NCBI RefSeq assembly: GCF_027627475.1
Contig: NZ_CP115484.1
Coordinates: forward strand, 2,464,001-2,528,000
Source: Paenibacillus sp. SYP-B4298
GTDB lineage: Bacteria; Bacillota; Bacilli; Paenibacillales; Paenibacillaceae
Direction of reading: 5' to 3'
Length of the DNA stretch: 64,000 bases
The notes under the pieces are model-generated. The model did no database searches. It was not told where the DNA came from and saw only the letters and a program-made list of their open reading frames with translations. A program made the position numbers and the translations under genes. Of this stretch, positions 16,742 to 25,448 are shown in pieces. The number at the start of each line of letters is the position of its first letter. Positions within the stretch are counted from its first letter, which is position 1.

Positions 16742-18991
16742 CTATAGAAGGCTCAGAAGCTCTATACTTTTGTTTTTCCCGTTCATTCCTGCTATTTCGG
16801 AACCAATACATGACGGGCAGCCCTCCTTGCAAGGACATTTCCTGATCAGATTTTTGGCTGACTCCCGCACTTCGTCAAAACGCTTGTACACGTTATCCGC
16901 TAACCCGATGCCTCCGGGGTAGTGGTCATAGATGAAGATCGTAGGCAGCCCTGTGTGGGCTGCTTTGATCTGCGGGGTGACATGGACATCTCCACGGTCA
17001 CACATAACCAGTACAGGGACGATGTGCTGCAACACGTTCGCGATTCCCAGCAGCAACTGCTCCAATGTCTTCACGCCGATCTCGGGGTCTACCTGCTTCA
17101 GCTCCAGCCACGTAGCGCTTGTATGCAATTCTTCTTCCGGCAGATGAATCGGGCCAGAGCCTATGTTCTCGAACGTGGTCATTTTAATTTTCTTGAATAT
17201 AGTAGGAATCATATTCACCGCAACATCCCCAAAGTGTATGGCGGCCTGTCCTCGATCACTCGTCCGGTCAATCTCCAGCACCTTCAGATTGACGGCCAGG
17301 TTAGCATCCGTGTAGTATTCTACGTCTACCTCGCGAACATAGGCCTTCTTGTGCTCCCAGTCCAGCTTCTCCACCTGATACTGCACGCCCTCGTGCAAAT
17401 AGATGGCCTCGTCATGCAGCAGGGTCATCGCACTGAAGCGATCCATTTCACCGATAATTTTTACCGCGGCGACATGAGATTGATCGATGATCACCACATT
17501 TTCCTGGGATGCGGAACGCAGGCTGATCTCGCTTGCCGGGAAGGATTGCGCCGACCAATAGAAGGTATCTCCGTTGCGATGCAGCACACGTTCCTCCTGG
17601 AGGTATTCCAGTATATCCGTGACGTCGAGCGGGCCGAATTCCTCATCCGCTTTGAATGGGAGCTCATAGGCTGCACACCGCAAATGATCCACTAGAATCA
17701 GCAGGTTCTCCGGGTTAATCCGCGCATGCTCCGGTGTAAGCTCAAAGAAGTAATCCGGGTTCTGAACGATATACTGATCGAGCGGTGTTGAGCTGGCCAC
17801 CATAATGATCAGAGCCTCCCCATGCCGCCTTCCCGCACGCCCGGCCTGCTGCCAGGTGCTGGCTATGCTGCCCGGGTATCCGGTCATGATGCAGACTTGA
17901 AGCTGCCCTATATCTACGCCCAGCTCCAGCGCGTTCGTACTTACGACACCCAGAATTTCGCCATCTCTAAGTCCGCGCTCGATTTCTCTGCGTTGCTTCG
18001 GGAGGTATCCTCCCCGGTAACCGCGAATCGACTTTGTGCCCAGCTCGTTTTTGACCAGCTCCTGAATATGACTGAGGATAATCTCGACTCTCACGCGGCT
18101 GCGGGCAAATACGATGGTTTGAATCTTATGTCTCAGGAAGTTCTTGGCCAGGTCATTGACCTCAACGGTCGCACTCTTCCTGATGTTAAGCGGCGCATTT
18201 ACAATCGGGGGGTTGTAAAACACGAAGTGCTTGCGTCCGCGCGGCGCTCCATTATCGTTAATGAGCCGCATGGGGCTGCCTGTTAATTGCTCGGCCAGCT
18301 CCCTCGGATTGGCAATCGTCGCCGATGTGCATATGAAGGTCGGATCGCTCCCATAGAATCGGCAGATCCGTCGCAGCCTGCGAATAACATTCGCAACATG
18401 ACTGCCGAATACGCCTCGATAGGTGTGCAGCTCGTCAATGACGATGAACTTTAAATTTTCAAACAGGTTCACCCATTTGGTATGATGCGGCAATATGGCT
18501 GAATGCAGCATGTCCGGGTTCGTAATCACGATATGTCCGGCTTGTCTGACAATCTGCCGGATGGCAGGCGACGTATCCCCGTCGTAGGTATAACTCTTAA
18601 TGTCAATGCCCATCTCGTCTATTATTTCGTTAAGCTCGCTCTTTTGATCCTGTGACAGGGCCTTCGTCGGGAACAGATACAATGCCCTGCTCATATCATC
18701 ATTAGCGATGGCCTGGAGTACAGGCAGGTTGTAGCATAGCGTTTTGCCGGATGCTGTCGGCGTCACCGCTACGATATTTTCCTTGGCAGCTACGGTACGG
18801 TATGCCGTTTCTTGGTGCGTATAGAGCTCCGATATGCCCCGGCGATGCAGAGCCTCCCGAATTCGCGGGTCAACACCTTCCGGGATGGGTCGCGTCTTGG
18901 CCTCCTGTGGCGGCATTTCGTACCAGTGGGCTATATTTTCATTTTTACGCAATTCATCAATCAATTCAATGAGAGACTTCTTGTTCAGCAT
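16742..18991 (-). CDS. mrfA: MrfA/YprA-type DEAD/DEAH helicase
   Basis: About 749 residues. The N-terminus MLNKKSLIELIDELRKNENI matches the YprA family start, and GGGGTG lies before this ATG, so I rejected the 41-residue longer frame. Helicase motifs: ATPTASGKTLCYNLP (I), VITNPDMLH, VIDELHTYRG (II, DEVH-type), CTSATIANP (III), GVVSTNALELGVDIG (V) and QQAGRAGRR (VI). A C-terminal DUF1998-type domain carries the cysteine cluster CPCKEGCPSCIG. In B. subtilis MrfA unwinds DNA during mitomycin adduct repair with MrfB, encoded just downstream here. No LexA box was seen upstream. Confidence 0.9.
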   Translation of the reverse strand: MLNKKSLIELIDELRKNENIAHWYEMPPQEAKTRPIPEGVDPRIREALHRRGISELYTHQETAYRTVAAKENIVAVTPTASGKTLCYNLPVLQAIANDDMSRALYLFPTKALSQDQKSELNEIIDEMGIDIKSYTYDGDTSPAIRQIVRQAGHIVITNPDMLHSAILPHHTKWVNLFENLKFIVIDELHTYRGVFGSHVANVIRRLRRICRFYGSDPTFICTSATIANPRELAEQLTGSPMRLINDNGAPRGRKHFVFYNPPIVNAPLNIRKSATVEVNDLAKNFLRHKIQTIVFARSRVRVEIILSHIQELVKNELGTKSIRGYRGGYLPKQRREIERGLRDGEILGVVSTNALELGVDIGQLQVCIMTGYPGSIASTWQQAGRAGRRHGEALIIMVASSTPLDQYIVQNPDYFFELTPEHARINPENLLILVDHLRCAAYELPFKADEEFGPLDVTDILEYLQEERVLHRNGDTFYWSAQSFPASEISLRSASQENVVIIDQSHVAAVKIIGEMDRFSAMTLLHDEAIYLHEGVQYQVEKLDWEHKKAYVREVDVEYYTDANLAVNLKVLEIDRTSDRGQAAIHFGDVAVNMIPTIFKKIKMTTFENIGSGPIHLPEEELHTSATWLELKQVDPEIGVKTLEQLLLGIANVLQHIVPVLVMCDRGDVHVTPQIKAAHTGLPTIFIYDHYPGGIGLADNVYKRFDEVRESAKNLIRKCPCKEGCPSCIGSEIAGMNGKNKSIELLSLL

Positions 18992-19033
18992 GCAGTCACC
19001 CCGCACCAAATTTGGCGAAGCTAACGTCCTGAC

Positions 19034-19110
19034 CCAAGCGCAAACGGCTGCTTCCCGCCTTGATTGGCAAAGCTCCGTATCGCGTAGATCTAAGTCAGGT
19101 ATAAGCCGCT
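19034..19110 (+). repeat. Second dispersed repeat family, copy 1
   Basis: About 75 bases match the element at 54121-54197 at roughly three positions in four. Shared blocks are CCCAAGCG, AAACGGCTG, CCTTGA, AAGCTCCGT and TCGCGTAGAT. It lies just upstream of the mrfA coding start. Shorter relatives (AAGCGT followed by ACGGCT) are at 36904 and 49281. Confidence 0.55.
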
Positions 19111-19360
19111 TCACTTATAAATCATACATAAAAATAATTCCCCGCACAGGCAGGGAAAGCGTTGTTGCTATGTAGACAGAGGGATGCCGCATGCATTGGC
19201 TTCCAAAGACGCGACCGTGCGCGCCTCGCGCCGCGGATCTCTGCCAGTCCGTGACATTGAGCCTCATTGCTTACTCCTCATTTTACAGAATACACGTTCG
19301 CGCTGCAATGAAATTTTGTTGTGCCGACAGCAAATTTCTTCGTAAATCATCGTTTTTCAA

Positions 19361-19543
19361 CAGTGGTTCTCCACTGTATGCCGGCAAGCCTCTGTACGGT
19401 GCCAACAACATATAGAAGTGTCCCTGGCTCCCTCCCCCATATGTTGCCGGCATACCGCTCAAAAGCGACACATGGCGAAATAGCGCCATTCAATGAGCAG
19501 GCAGCAGACTGTCATATCCTGCGATTTCCCGGGAAACGGGAAA
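19361..19543. ncRNA. Hairpin-rich intergenic element, possible structured RNA
   Basis: Five perfect inverted repeats occur in 183 bases: CAGTGG/CCACTG (19361-19376, TTCT loop), GTATGCCGGCAA/TTGCCGGCATAC (19376-19387 with 19444-19455) enclosing AACATAT/ATATGTT, CGCT/AGCG (19456-19467), ATGGCG/CGCCAT (19472-19489) and TTTCCCG/CGGGAAA (19525-19543). No open frame explains them. The orientation is unknown, because the stems are symmetric and no clear promoter was seen. It could be a structured RNA, an extended 3' structure of the metH transcript or the remains of a mobile element. Confidence 0.4.
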
Positions 19544-19569
19544 TTCCCCTATTATACTGGTGGACAGCA

Positions 19570-19615
19570 TGAAGCCGCCAGAGCCAACTGCAAGGCAGCG
19601 GTTCTGGCGGCTTCA
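19570..19615 (-). terminator. metH terminator-like hairpin
   Basis: TGAAGCCGCCAGAGCC pairs with GGTTCTGGCGGCTTCA over 16 bases (one G-U), with an inner CTGC/GCAG stem. It starts 11 bases after the metH stop codon. No T-run follows on the minus strand, so it may stabilise or process the 3' end rather than terminate on its own. Confidence 0.6.
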
Positions 19616-19626
19616 CCTGCTTGCGC

Positions 19627-22600
19627 CTATGCTTTTTCGACGTTGAAGTACTGCGCCTCGGGATGAGCGAACACCATCGCAGATACGGATGCTTCCGGCT
19701 CCATCATAAAGCCCTCTGTCAACTGCACTCCGATGTCCTCAGGCCGCATCAGCTCGAATAACGGCTCCTGATCCTCCAGATTCGGACAGGCCGGATAGCC
19801 GAAGGAGACGCGAATTCCCTGGTAACGGGCACCTAGCCGCTGCTTCATCGTCATTTCTTGCGGATCAGGGAAGCCCCATACATCACGCATCATATGATGC
19901 ACTCGCTCTGCCAAGCCTTCAGCCACCTCAAGAGCTACCGATTGCAGCGCATGCGAGCGCAGATAATCGCCATTATCCTTGAGCACCGTGGCCTTCTCGC
20001 GCACTCCTTCGCCTGCCGTCACAACGAGGAAGCCGACATAATCCATGACGCCGCTCTCCACCGATTTGAGATAATCGGCCAGACACAGGTACGGCTCCAC
20101 CTGCTGCCGCGGGAAGCTGAAGCGCTTGATCTCCTTCGCATGATTGTCCGGGTCATAGATGATAATGTCGTTCCCCTCGGACTGAGCCGGGAAGAAACGA
20201 TACATGCCGTGCGCCTGAATCGTCCCCTCTTCGTTCGCTTCCTTCAGTATGCTGTCCACGGTCTCCTTCAGTTGAATCGTCTTCTCATGTCCTTCTGCAA
20301 TCAGTTGCTCCACCTTGCCCCGCACACCCAGATGATGCCCCAGCAGCATCTGCATGTTCACATAGGGGACAATATGGCCGATCGGCACATGACGCAGCAC
20401 ATGTCGCTCCAGATCAGGCGGAACAAATACCGGCGCTTCCTGAGAAATCTTCGAACGCTCAATACGTGTCAGCTTCGGCAGCTCAGGCGCTTCCGCGACC
20501 GCAACCGCTCCCTCTGCCTTCATGGCGGCGTGTTCCTCCTCCAGTCTTTGCCGATGCACCTTATCCGTCAGCTTGTTGGCCAGATCCAGTCCATCCATTG
20601 CATCCTTGGCGTACAGGACGAGTCCATCGTATTCCGGGCCGATGCGCGTCTTCGTGAACTTGCGAGTTAACGCCGCTCCCCCTACCATAATCGGAGCACT
20701 GATGCCGGCATTGCGCAGATCCTGAGCAGTAATGACCATCTGCTGGGCCGATTTGACGAGCAGTCCCGACAGACCGATCGCATCGACCGGCTCCTTGCGA
20801 TACGCTTCGATCAGTTGCTCCGGCGGCACCTTGATCCCCAGATTGATAATTTTGTAGCCGTTATTGGACAGGATGATCTCCACCAGGTTTTTGCCGATGT
20901 CATGAACATCGCCCTTCACGGTCGCCAGAATAATCTTGCCCTTAACTGCGGACTCCGTCTTCTCCATGAACTGCTCCAGGTAGGCGACAGACGCCTTCAT
21001 GACCTCGGCGCTCTGCAGCACCTCTGCAACAATCAGCTCATTATTGTTGAACAGGCGTCCGACCTCTTCCATTCCCTTCATGAGCGGGCCGTTAATCGTC
21101 TCCAGCGGCGTATATTTCTGCAAGGCCAACTCAAGATCAGGAATCAGCCCCTCCTTCGTTCCCTCAACGACATAGGAGGCAAGCCGCTCCTCAAGAGTCA
21201 GATTGCTGGCCTTCTCCTTCTTCTCCACCTTCTTGTTGCGGAAAGCGGCAACGAATGCGGCGAGCGTCTCATCATTGGTATTGTACAGCAGCTCCTCCGA
21301 CAAGCGACGCTCCTCCTGCGGAATCGAAGCATAGCGCTCCAGCTTCTCTGTATTGACGATCGCGTAATCCAGCCCCGCCTTCGTACATTCATAGAGAAAG
21401 ACCGAGTTCAGCACCTCGCGCCCTGCCTCCGGCAAACCAAATGAAATATTGCTGATTCCCAGAATGGTCTGACAGGATGGTAGCGCCTCCTTGATCATGC
21501 GGATGCCTTCAATCGTCTCCTTGGCCGAGCCAATGTACTGCTCATCGCCAGTACCAACCGGAAATACGAGCGGGTCGAAAATAATATCCTCGGCCTGCAT
21601 CCCATATTTGTGCACAAGCAGGTCATGAGAACGCAGCGCAACCTCCAGCTTGTCCTCGCGGGTAATAGCCTGTCCACGCTCATCGATCGTACCGACGACA
21701 GCCGCCGCTCCGTAGCGATGGATAATTGGAACTACATGCTCGAATTTTTCTTCGCCATCTTCAAGGTTAATGGAGTTAATAATGGACTTGCCCTGGGAGT
21801 ATTTCAACGACATGTCGATGACCTTGGGGTCTGTCGTATCGATAACGAGCGGCACCTTCACCTTCTTGACTACCAGCTCCAGGAACTTGCTCATGTCCTC
21901 TGTCTCGTCACGGTCAGGGTCCTGCAGACAGACATCAATAACATGCGCGCCGTTCTTCACCTGCGCACGCGCAATCTCTGCCGCCTCCTCGTATTTCCCC
22001 TCCACGATCAGCCGCTTGAACTTGCGGGAGCCCAGCACGTTCGTCCGCTCGCCGACCATGTATGGACGGTTCTCGTTCTCAATATAGACCGTCTCGATGC
22101 CGGACACTGCCGGCGGATGTACCCCCGGCTTCGTGCGCGGCGGATAAGCGGCCAGATGCTCAGACAGCGCACGGATATGCTCCGGTGTTGTACCACAGCA
22201 GCCCCCCGCCATATTGAGCCAGCCCTGCTCCGCAAACGCCCCGATCTTCTTCGCCAGCGACTCCGGCGACTCGTGATAATGGCCGTTCTCATCCGGCAGC
22301 CCCGCATTCGGATAGCAACTGATCGCCGCCTTGGATATTTCGGAGAGGGAGCGGATATGGTCGCGCATGAATTCCGGTCCTGTCGCACAGTTCAGCCCGA
22401 TCGATACCGGATCAAGATGCTCCAGTGAGATATAGAATGATTCAATGTTCTGTCCGGCAAGCGTCGTCCCCATCGGCTCGATCGTGCCGGAGATCATAAT
22501 CGGCAGCTTGCGCCCGAGCGTCTCGAACGCCTTGCGGATCGCAATGCTGCCCGCCTTCACATTGAGCGTATCCTGGCATGTCTCCAGCAACAGCGCATCG

Positions 22601-23067
22601 ACATCGCCTTCCATCAATGCAATCGTCTGTTCATAATAGCTTTCGACCAATTGGTCAAAAGTAACTCCGCCAGTAACAGACAGTGTCTTCGTCGTCGGCC
22701 CGATAGCTCCCGCCACATAACGGGGCTTGTCCGGCGTTGAATACTTGTCCGCTGCTGCACGCGCAAGCGCCGCCGCGGCAAGATTAATCTCCCGCGCCTT
22801 CTCGGGTATGTCATACTCCATCAATACGATACTGGCTCCGCCAAATGTATTGGTCTCAATAATGTCCGCGCCAGCCGCCAAATACTGCTCATGAATAGAC
22901 TGAATCACATCTGGCCGTGTCAGCACGAGCATCTCGTTGCAGCCGTCCAGCTCTTCACCGCCAAAATCCTCCGGGACAAGTCCCGCTTGCTGTATCATCG
23001 TGCCCATAGCGCCATCCAATATGAGAATGCGCTGCTGCATCAATTCTCTTAACGTCGGTTTTGTCAT
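19627..23067 (-). CDS. metH: Cobalamin-dependent methionine synthase
   Basis: About 1146 residues. It transfers a methyl group from methyltetrahydrofolate through cobalamin to homocysteine. Domains in order: homocysteine-binding barrel with zinc ligands in GLNCATGPE and GGCCGTTPEHI; pterin-binding barrel (GERTNVLGSRKF, GAHVIDVCLQDPDRDE); cobalamin-binding domain with the lower-ligand His in DVHDIGKNLV; and the C-terminal SAM-dependent reactivation domain (PACPNLEDQ). All modules are present in one chain. I chose the ATG at 23067 (MTKPTLREL), preceded by GGAAGGAAG. It is divergent from mtnD; no SAM or cobalamin riboswitch was recognisable in the 144-base gap. Confidence 0.95.
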   Translation of the reverse strand: MTKPTLRELMQQRILILDGAMGTMIQQAGLVPEDFGGEELDGCNEMLVLTRPDVIQSIHEQYLAAGADIIETNTFGGASIVLMEYDIPEKAREINLAAAALARAAADKYSTPDKPRYVAGAIGPTTKTLSVTGGVTFDQLVESYYEQTIALMEGDVDALLLETCQDTLNVKAGSIAIRKAFETLGRKLPIMISGTIEPMGTTLAGQNIESFYISLEHLDPVSIGLNCATGPEFMRDHIRSLSEISKAAISCYPNAGLPDENGHYHESPESLAKKIGAFAEQGWLNMAGGCCGTTPEHIRALSEHLAAYPPRTKPGVHPPAVSGIETVYIENENRPYMVGERTNVLGSRKFKRLIVEGKYEEAAEIARAQVKNGAHVIDVCLQDPDRDETEDMSKFLELVVKKVKVPLVIDTTDPKVIDMSLKYSQGKSIINSINLEDGEEKFEHVVPIIHRYGAAAVVGTIDERGQAITREDKLEVALRSHDLLVHKYGMQAEDIIFDPLVFPVGTGDEQYIGSAKETIEGIRMIKEALPSCQTILGISNISFGLPEAGREVLNSVFLYECTKAGLDYAIVNTEKLERYASIPQEERRLSEELLYNTNDETLAAFVAAFRNKKVEKKEKASNLTLEERLASYVVEGTKEGLIPDLELALQKYTPLETINGPLMKGMEEVGRLFNNNELIVAEVLQSAEVMKASVAYLEQFMEKTESAVKGKIILATVKGDVHDIGKNLVEIILSNNGYKIINLGIKVPPEQLIEAYRKEPVDAIGLSGLLVKSAQQMVITAQDLRNAGISAPIMVGGAALTRKFTKTRIGPEYDGLVLYAKDAMDGLDLANKLTDKVHRQRLEEEHAAMKAEGAVAVAEAPELPKLTRIERSKISQEAPVFVPPDLERHVLRHVPIGHIVPYVNMQMLLGHHLGVRGKVEQLIAEGHEKTIQLKETVDSILKEANEEGTIQAHGMYRFFPAQSEGNDIIIYDPDNHAKEIKRFSFPRQQVEPYLCLADYLKSVESGVMDYVGFLVVTAGEGVREKATVLKDNGDYLRSHALQSVALEVAEGLAERVHHMMRDVWGFPDPQEMTMKQRLGARYQGIRVSFGYPACPNLEDQEPLFELMRPEDIGVQLTEGFMMEPEASVSAMVFAHPEAQYFNVEKA

Positions 23068-23211
23068 GTTCGAACTTCCTTCCAAGCGATCATTAAGGTT
23101 TAGTCTAACAGAAACTAAGGGTGGTGAAAAGGGAATTCCAGTCGACAGAAACAAAGCTTTGCTTTATAATAATCGTATTACATCATTTCTTATGGGAAAA
23201 GAGGGAATAGA

Positions 23212-23751
23212 ATGGCTCAAATTCGGATTCGTAACACAAATGAACGGATTGAAGACGAGGAAAAGGTTCGCGCATTCCTGAATTCACAAGAGGTATTATA
23301 CGAGCACTGGAATGCAGACAAGCTTCCGACTGAGCTAAAGAATCAATTTGTTCTGTCTGATGAGGATAAAGCGACGATCCTGTCCACATATGAAGAAGAG
23401 ATCAATGATCTGGCCAGCCGCCGCGGCTATAAAACGTGGGATATTGTCGCCCTCTCGGATGCTACTCCGAATCTTGACGAAATCTTGAAAAAGTTTGAAG
23501 AGGTTCACACCCATACCGAGGATGAGGTACGAGCCATTACGGCTGGCAAGGGCATCTTCATCATCAAAGGAACGGACGATGTCGGCTACTTTGATGTGGA
23601 GCTGCAGGCAGGAGACGTCATCTCTGTGCCAGAGTCGAAGCCTCACTTCTTCACCTTGATGGACAATCGGCAGATTGTTGCCGTGCGACTGTTCATCGAG
23701 CCGGCAGGCTGGGTTGCCCAACCGTTCAATGACCCATCCTTTACAAAGTAA
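23212..23751 (+). CDS. mtnD: Acireductone dioxygenase
   Basis: A 179-residue cupin enzyme of the methionine salvage pathway. It oxidises the acireductone to the alpha-keto acid precursor of methionine, or to carbon monoxide-forming products, depending on the bound metal. Metal ligands are in HTHTEDEVR (HxHxxxE) and the later His in SKPHFFTL. The sequence IFIIKGTDDVGYFDVELQAGD is typical of the family. The other mtn genes are not in the window, so the salvage operon is split in this genome. Its position head to head with metH places two methionine-forming enzymes around one regulatory gap. Confidence 0.93.
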   Translation: MAQIRIRNTNERIEDEEKVRAFLNSQEVLYEHWNADKLPTELKNQFVLSDEDKATILSTYEEEINDLASRRGYKTWDIVALSDATPNLDEILKKFEEVHTHTEDEVRAITAGKGIFIIKGTDDVGYFDVELQAGDVISVPESKPHFFTLMDNRQIVAVRLFIEPAGWVAQPFNDPSFTK

Positions 23752-23773
23752 GTACATCTACTATGGCCATGCC

Positions 23774-23808
23774 AGCCCCGCCTCCTGTGAGGAGCGCGGG
23801 GCTTTGTT
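23774..23808 (+). terminator. mtnD terminator
   Basis: AGCCCCGC pairs with GCGGGGCT around an inner CTCCTGTGAGGAG hairpin and is followed by TTGTT. It lies 22 bases after the mtnD stop codon. Confidence 0.75.
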
Positions 23809-23849
23809 GCATGGTGTGGCTTACGGAGTTGCCGCCTTACCGTTGCTGC

Positions 23850-24641
23850 CTACAGCTTGGGAAGCAAGTCCAGCAGCTCCTTCAGCTCATCAATTTCATA
23901 GGAAGGAACAATCTCGTCAGAGCGCTGAATTCGGTGCCGGTTAATCCATACCGCATCCATACCGACTCCGAGCGCTCCGATCACGTCCGTCGTCAGCTTG
24001 TCTCCTACCATCAGCCCTTCCTCCGGAGCAATCTCCAGAAGCTGGAGTGCATGCCTGAATATCGAAGCATCAGGCTTGCCACGCCCAAATTCACCCGAAA
24101 TAATAATATGATCAAAATAAGGAGCGATCTCCGGCACGCCAGCCAGCTTCTCACGTTGCAAATCCGGCGAGCCATTCGTCAGCAGCAGCAGCTTGTAGCG
24201 TCCCTTCAGTTGATCCAGCACATGAAACGTATCATCATAGACAAGCGCGCGGGCTCTGCGTTCAGCAGGAAAACGCTCGGCCAATTCAGCGCCAAGCTCG
24301 GCATTGTCAACACCCAGCGCCAGCAATCCGGCTGTCCATGCTGCTCTGCGATACGATGGAGCCAGCGACTCCAGCTTGCGGAACTCAGCTTGCTCCCCTT
24401 CGCGGAAGTTCGCCCACAGTCCCTCAAATGGATTAATACCGATCATCGTCGTAAACGGATAGGTCTCATAGGAGGAATATAGCTCGCGAGCTTGCTCGCG
24501 CACTGCCTTCTCCAACTGCTGCGCATCAACGCCTGTCCGCTCTGACGCTAATTCGCAGGTTGCGTCAAATGCCTCTTGTACGCTTCTGTCATCCCATAGT
24601 AGTGTATCATCTAAATCGAACAAGATTGCTTTCTTAGCCAT
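23850..24641 (-). CDS. HAD family hydrolase
   Basis: About 263 residues. HAD motif I ILFDLDDTLLWDD, motif II LLLTNGSPDLQ, motif III Lys in FGRGKPDASIF and motif IV MVGDKLTTDVIGALGVG are all intact, with a helical C1 cap between motifs I and II. It should be a cytoplasmic phosphatase acting on a small phosphorylated metabolite; the sequence does not fix the substrate. The ATG at 24641 is preceded by AAGGAGAG, so I rejected the eight-residue longer frame. A full copy of the 165-bp repeat lies immediately upstream (24682-24847). Confidence 0.85.
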   Translation of the reverse strand: MAKKAILFDLDDTLLWDDRSVQEAFDATCELASERTGVDAQQLEKAVREQARELYSSYETYPFTTMIGINPFEGLWANFREGEQAEFRKLESLAPSYRRAAWTAGLLALGVDNAELGAELAERFPAERRARALVYDDTFHVLDQLKGRYKLLLLTNGSPDLQREKLAGVPEIAPYFDHIIISGEFGRGKPDASIFRHALQLLEIAPEEGLMVGDKLTTDVIGALGVGMDAVWINRHRIQRSDEIVPSYEIDELKELLDLLPKL

Positions 24642-24681
24642 GCTGCACGTTCTCTCCTTAAACATTGAATAAAATTATAGT

Positions 24682-24847
24682 TAGGTCGTGTCTGAACACC
24701 CGTTCAAGGGCATCCCTCCCCGCCTGTTCGCCCCATGCTGCGTTGCCTTTTCGCAGGCGCACCCCCGGTACGCCTGCGAAAAAACGCCTTGCCTGGAACG
24801 AATATTCGGCCAGATCGGTTCCGTTCAGAGTGTTCAAACACGCCCTA
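24682..24847 (-). repeat. 165-bp palindromic dispersed repeat, copy A
   Basis: A full-length copy in reverse orientation. On the minus strand it opens TAGGGCGTGTTTGAACAC and closes GTGTTCAGACACGACCTA. It contains the conserved core CGTACCGGGGGTGCG inside a stem (TTTTTTCGCAGGCG with CGCCTGCGAAAA) and the conserved segment GATGCCCTTGAACGGG. Its first three bases on the minus strand are the stop codon TAG of the membrane-protein gene at 24845. The flanks read TTAG and CTAG. Confidence 0.85.
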
Positions 24848-25378
24848 GGCTTGCTCTACAAACTCAACATGATTCTCCTTGGCGAAAGCCTTCAGGCGCG
24901 CAGTCATGTCCTCGGTAGGGAAACGGTTCAGGAAACGTGAAAATGTCCAGCTCGGCCCCTTCACCTGCTCAATGACCACATAGCCATCCTGAACTCTAAT
25001 TTTCCTAATGCCGCTGGCACGCAACATCTTGTCGCCAGTGATCCGCCGGGTCTGAATGAACTCCTTGGCCACGTTCAGATAAGGACGGCGGAAGAAAAAG
25101 AGCATCGCCAGCAAGACATAACATACGATCGTGATCCAGTATAGCGAATCCGTGCCGCTTCCTTGCCCTTCTACCGGTACCGCCTGACGGGCAATAAAGC
25201 TGACGTAAGCGTAAAAACCGGTAAAGAATAAAATGACCGTTGGTAAAATAAAATTGCGTCCTTTAAACCGGTCGATGCGGGAAGCCTCAGGTACAAATCC
25301 CTGACCACCCTGCTTCTTCCGACTTTTATTGATTGCACTCGTATTTTTGCGAACCATCCGCTCCCAGGAACGGGACAT
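24845..25378 (-). CDS. Two-helix membrane protein of unknown function
   Basis: A 177-residue protein I do not recognise. The N-terminal 45 residues are basic (RKNTSAINKSRKKQGGQG). Two hydrophobic segments follow at about 46-65 (FILPTVILFFTGFYAYVSFI) and 80-97 (LYWITIVCYVLLAMLFFF). The C-terminal 75 residues are soluble, with mixed strands and helices (GYVVIEQVKGPSWTFSRFLNRFP). The topology suggests a small inner-membrane protein with both ends in the cytoplasm. Its TAG stop codon is the first triplet of repeat copy A. Confidence 0.65.
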   Translation of the reverse strand: MSRSWERMVRKNTSAINKSRKKQGGQGFVPEASRIDRFKGRNFILPTVILFFTGFYAYVSFIARQAVPVEGQGSGTDSLYWITIVCYVLLAMLFFFRRPYLNVAKEFIQTRRITGDKMLRASGIRKIRVQDGYVVIEQVKGPSWTFSRFLNRFPTEDMTARLKAFAKENHVEFVEQA

Positions 25379-25448
25379 GGCAGTTGCCTCCTTGTAAGCA
25401 TAGAGTAGCGTTAGGTAACTCCGCTAGCTATGTATCGTATCACTTCTA

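Larger units (their letters stand above)
18992..19569. other. Long non-coding gap between mrfA and the metH terminator
   Basis: About 580 bases with no convincing gene. The left part holds the mrfA leader and a copy of the second dispersed repeat (19034-19110). The right part (19361-19543) is dense in perfect inverted repeats and is listed separately. Short open frames here lack ribosome sites and family resemblance. Confidence 0.6.

Noticed and set aside
16649-16838. Longer mrfB frame starting at 16838
   Set aside because: It overlaps the mrfA coding end by about 100 bases and lacks a ribosome site, while the ATG at 16649 has GGAGG and matches the family start.
19283-19489. 68-codon minus-strand frame in the hairpin-rich gap
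   Set aside because: It reads through several perfect inverted repeats, has no ribosome site and no protein-like composition.
23068-23211. SAM or cobalamin riboswitch controlling metH or mtnD
   Set aside because: The gap is too short, and none of the conserved riboswitch cores were recognisable.
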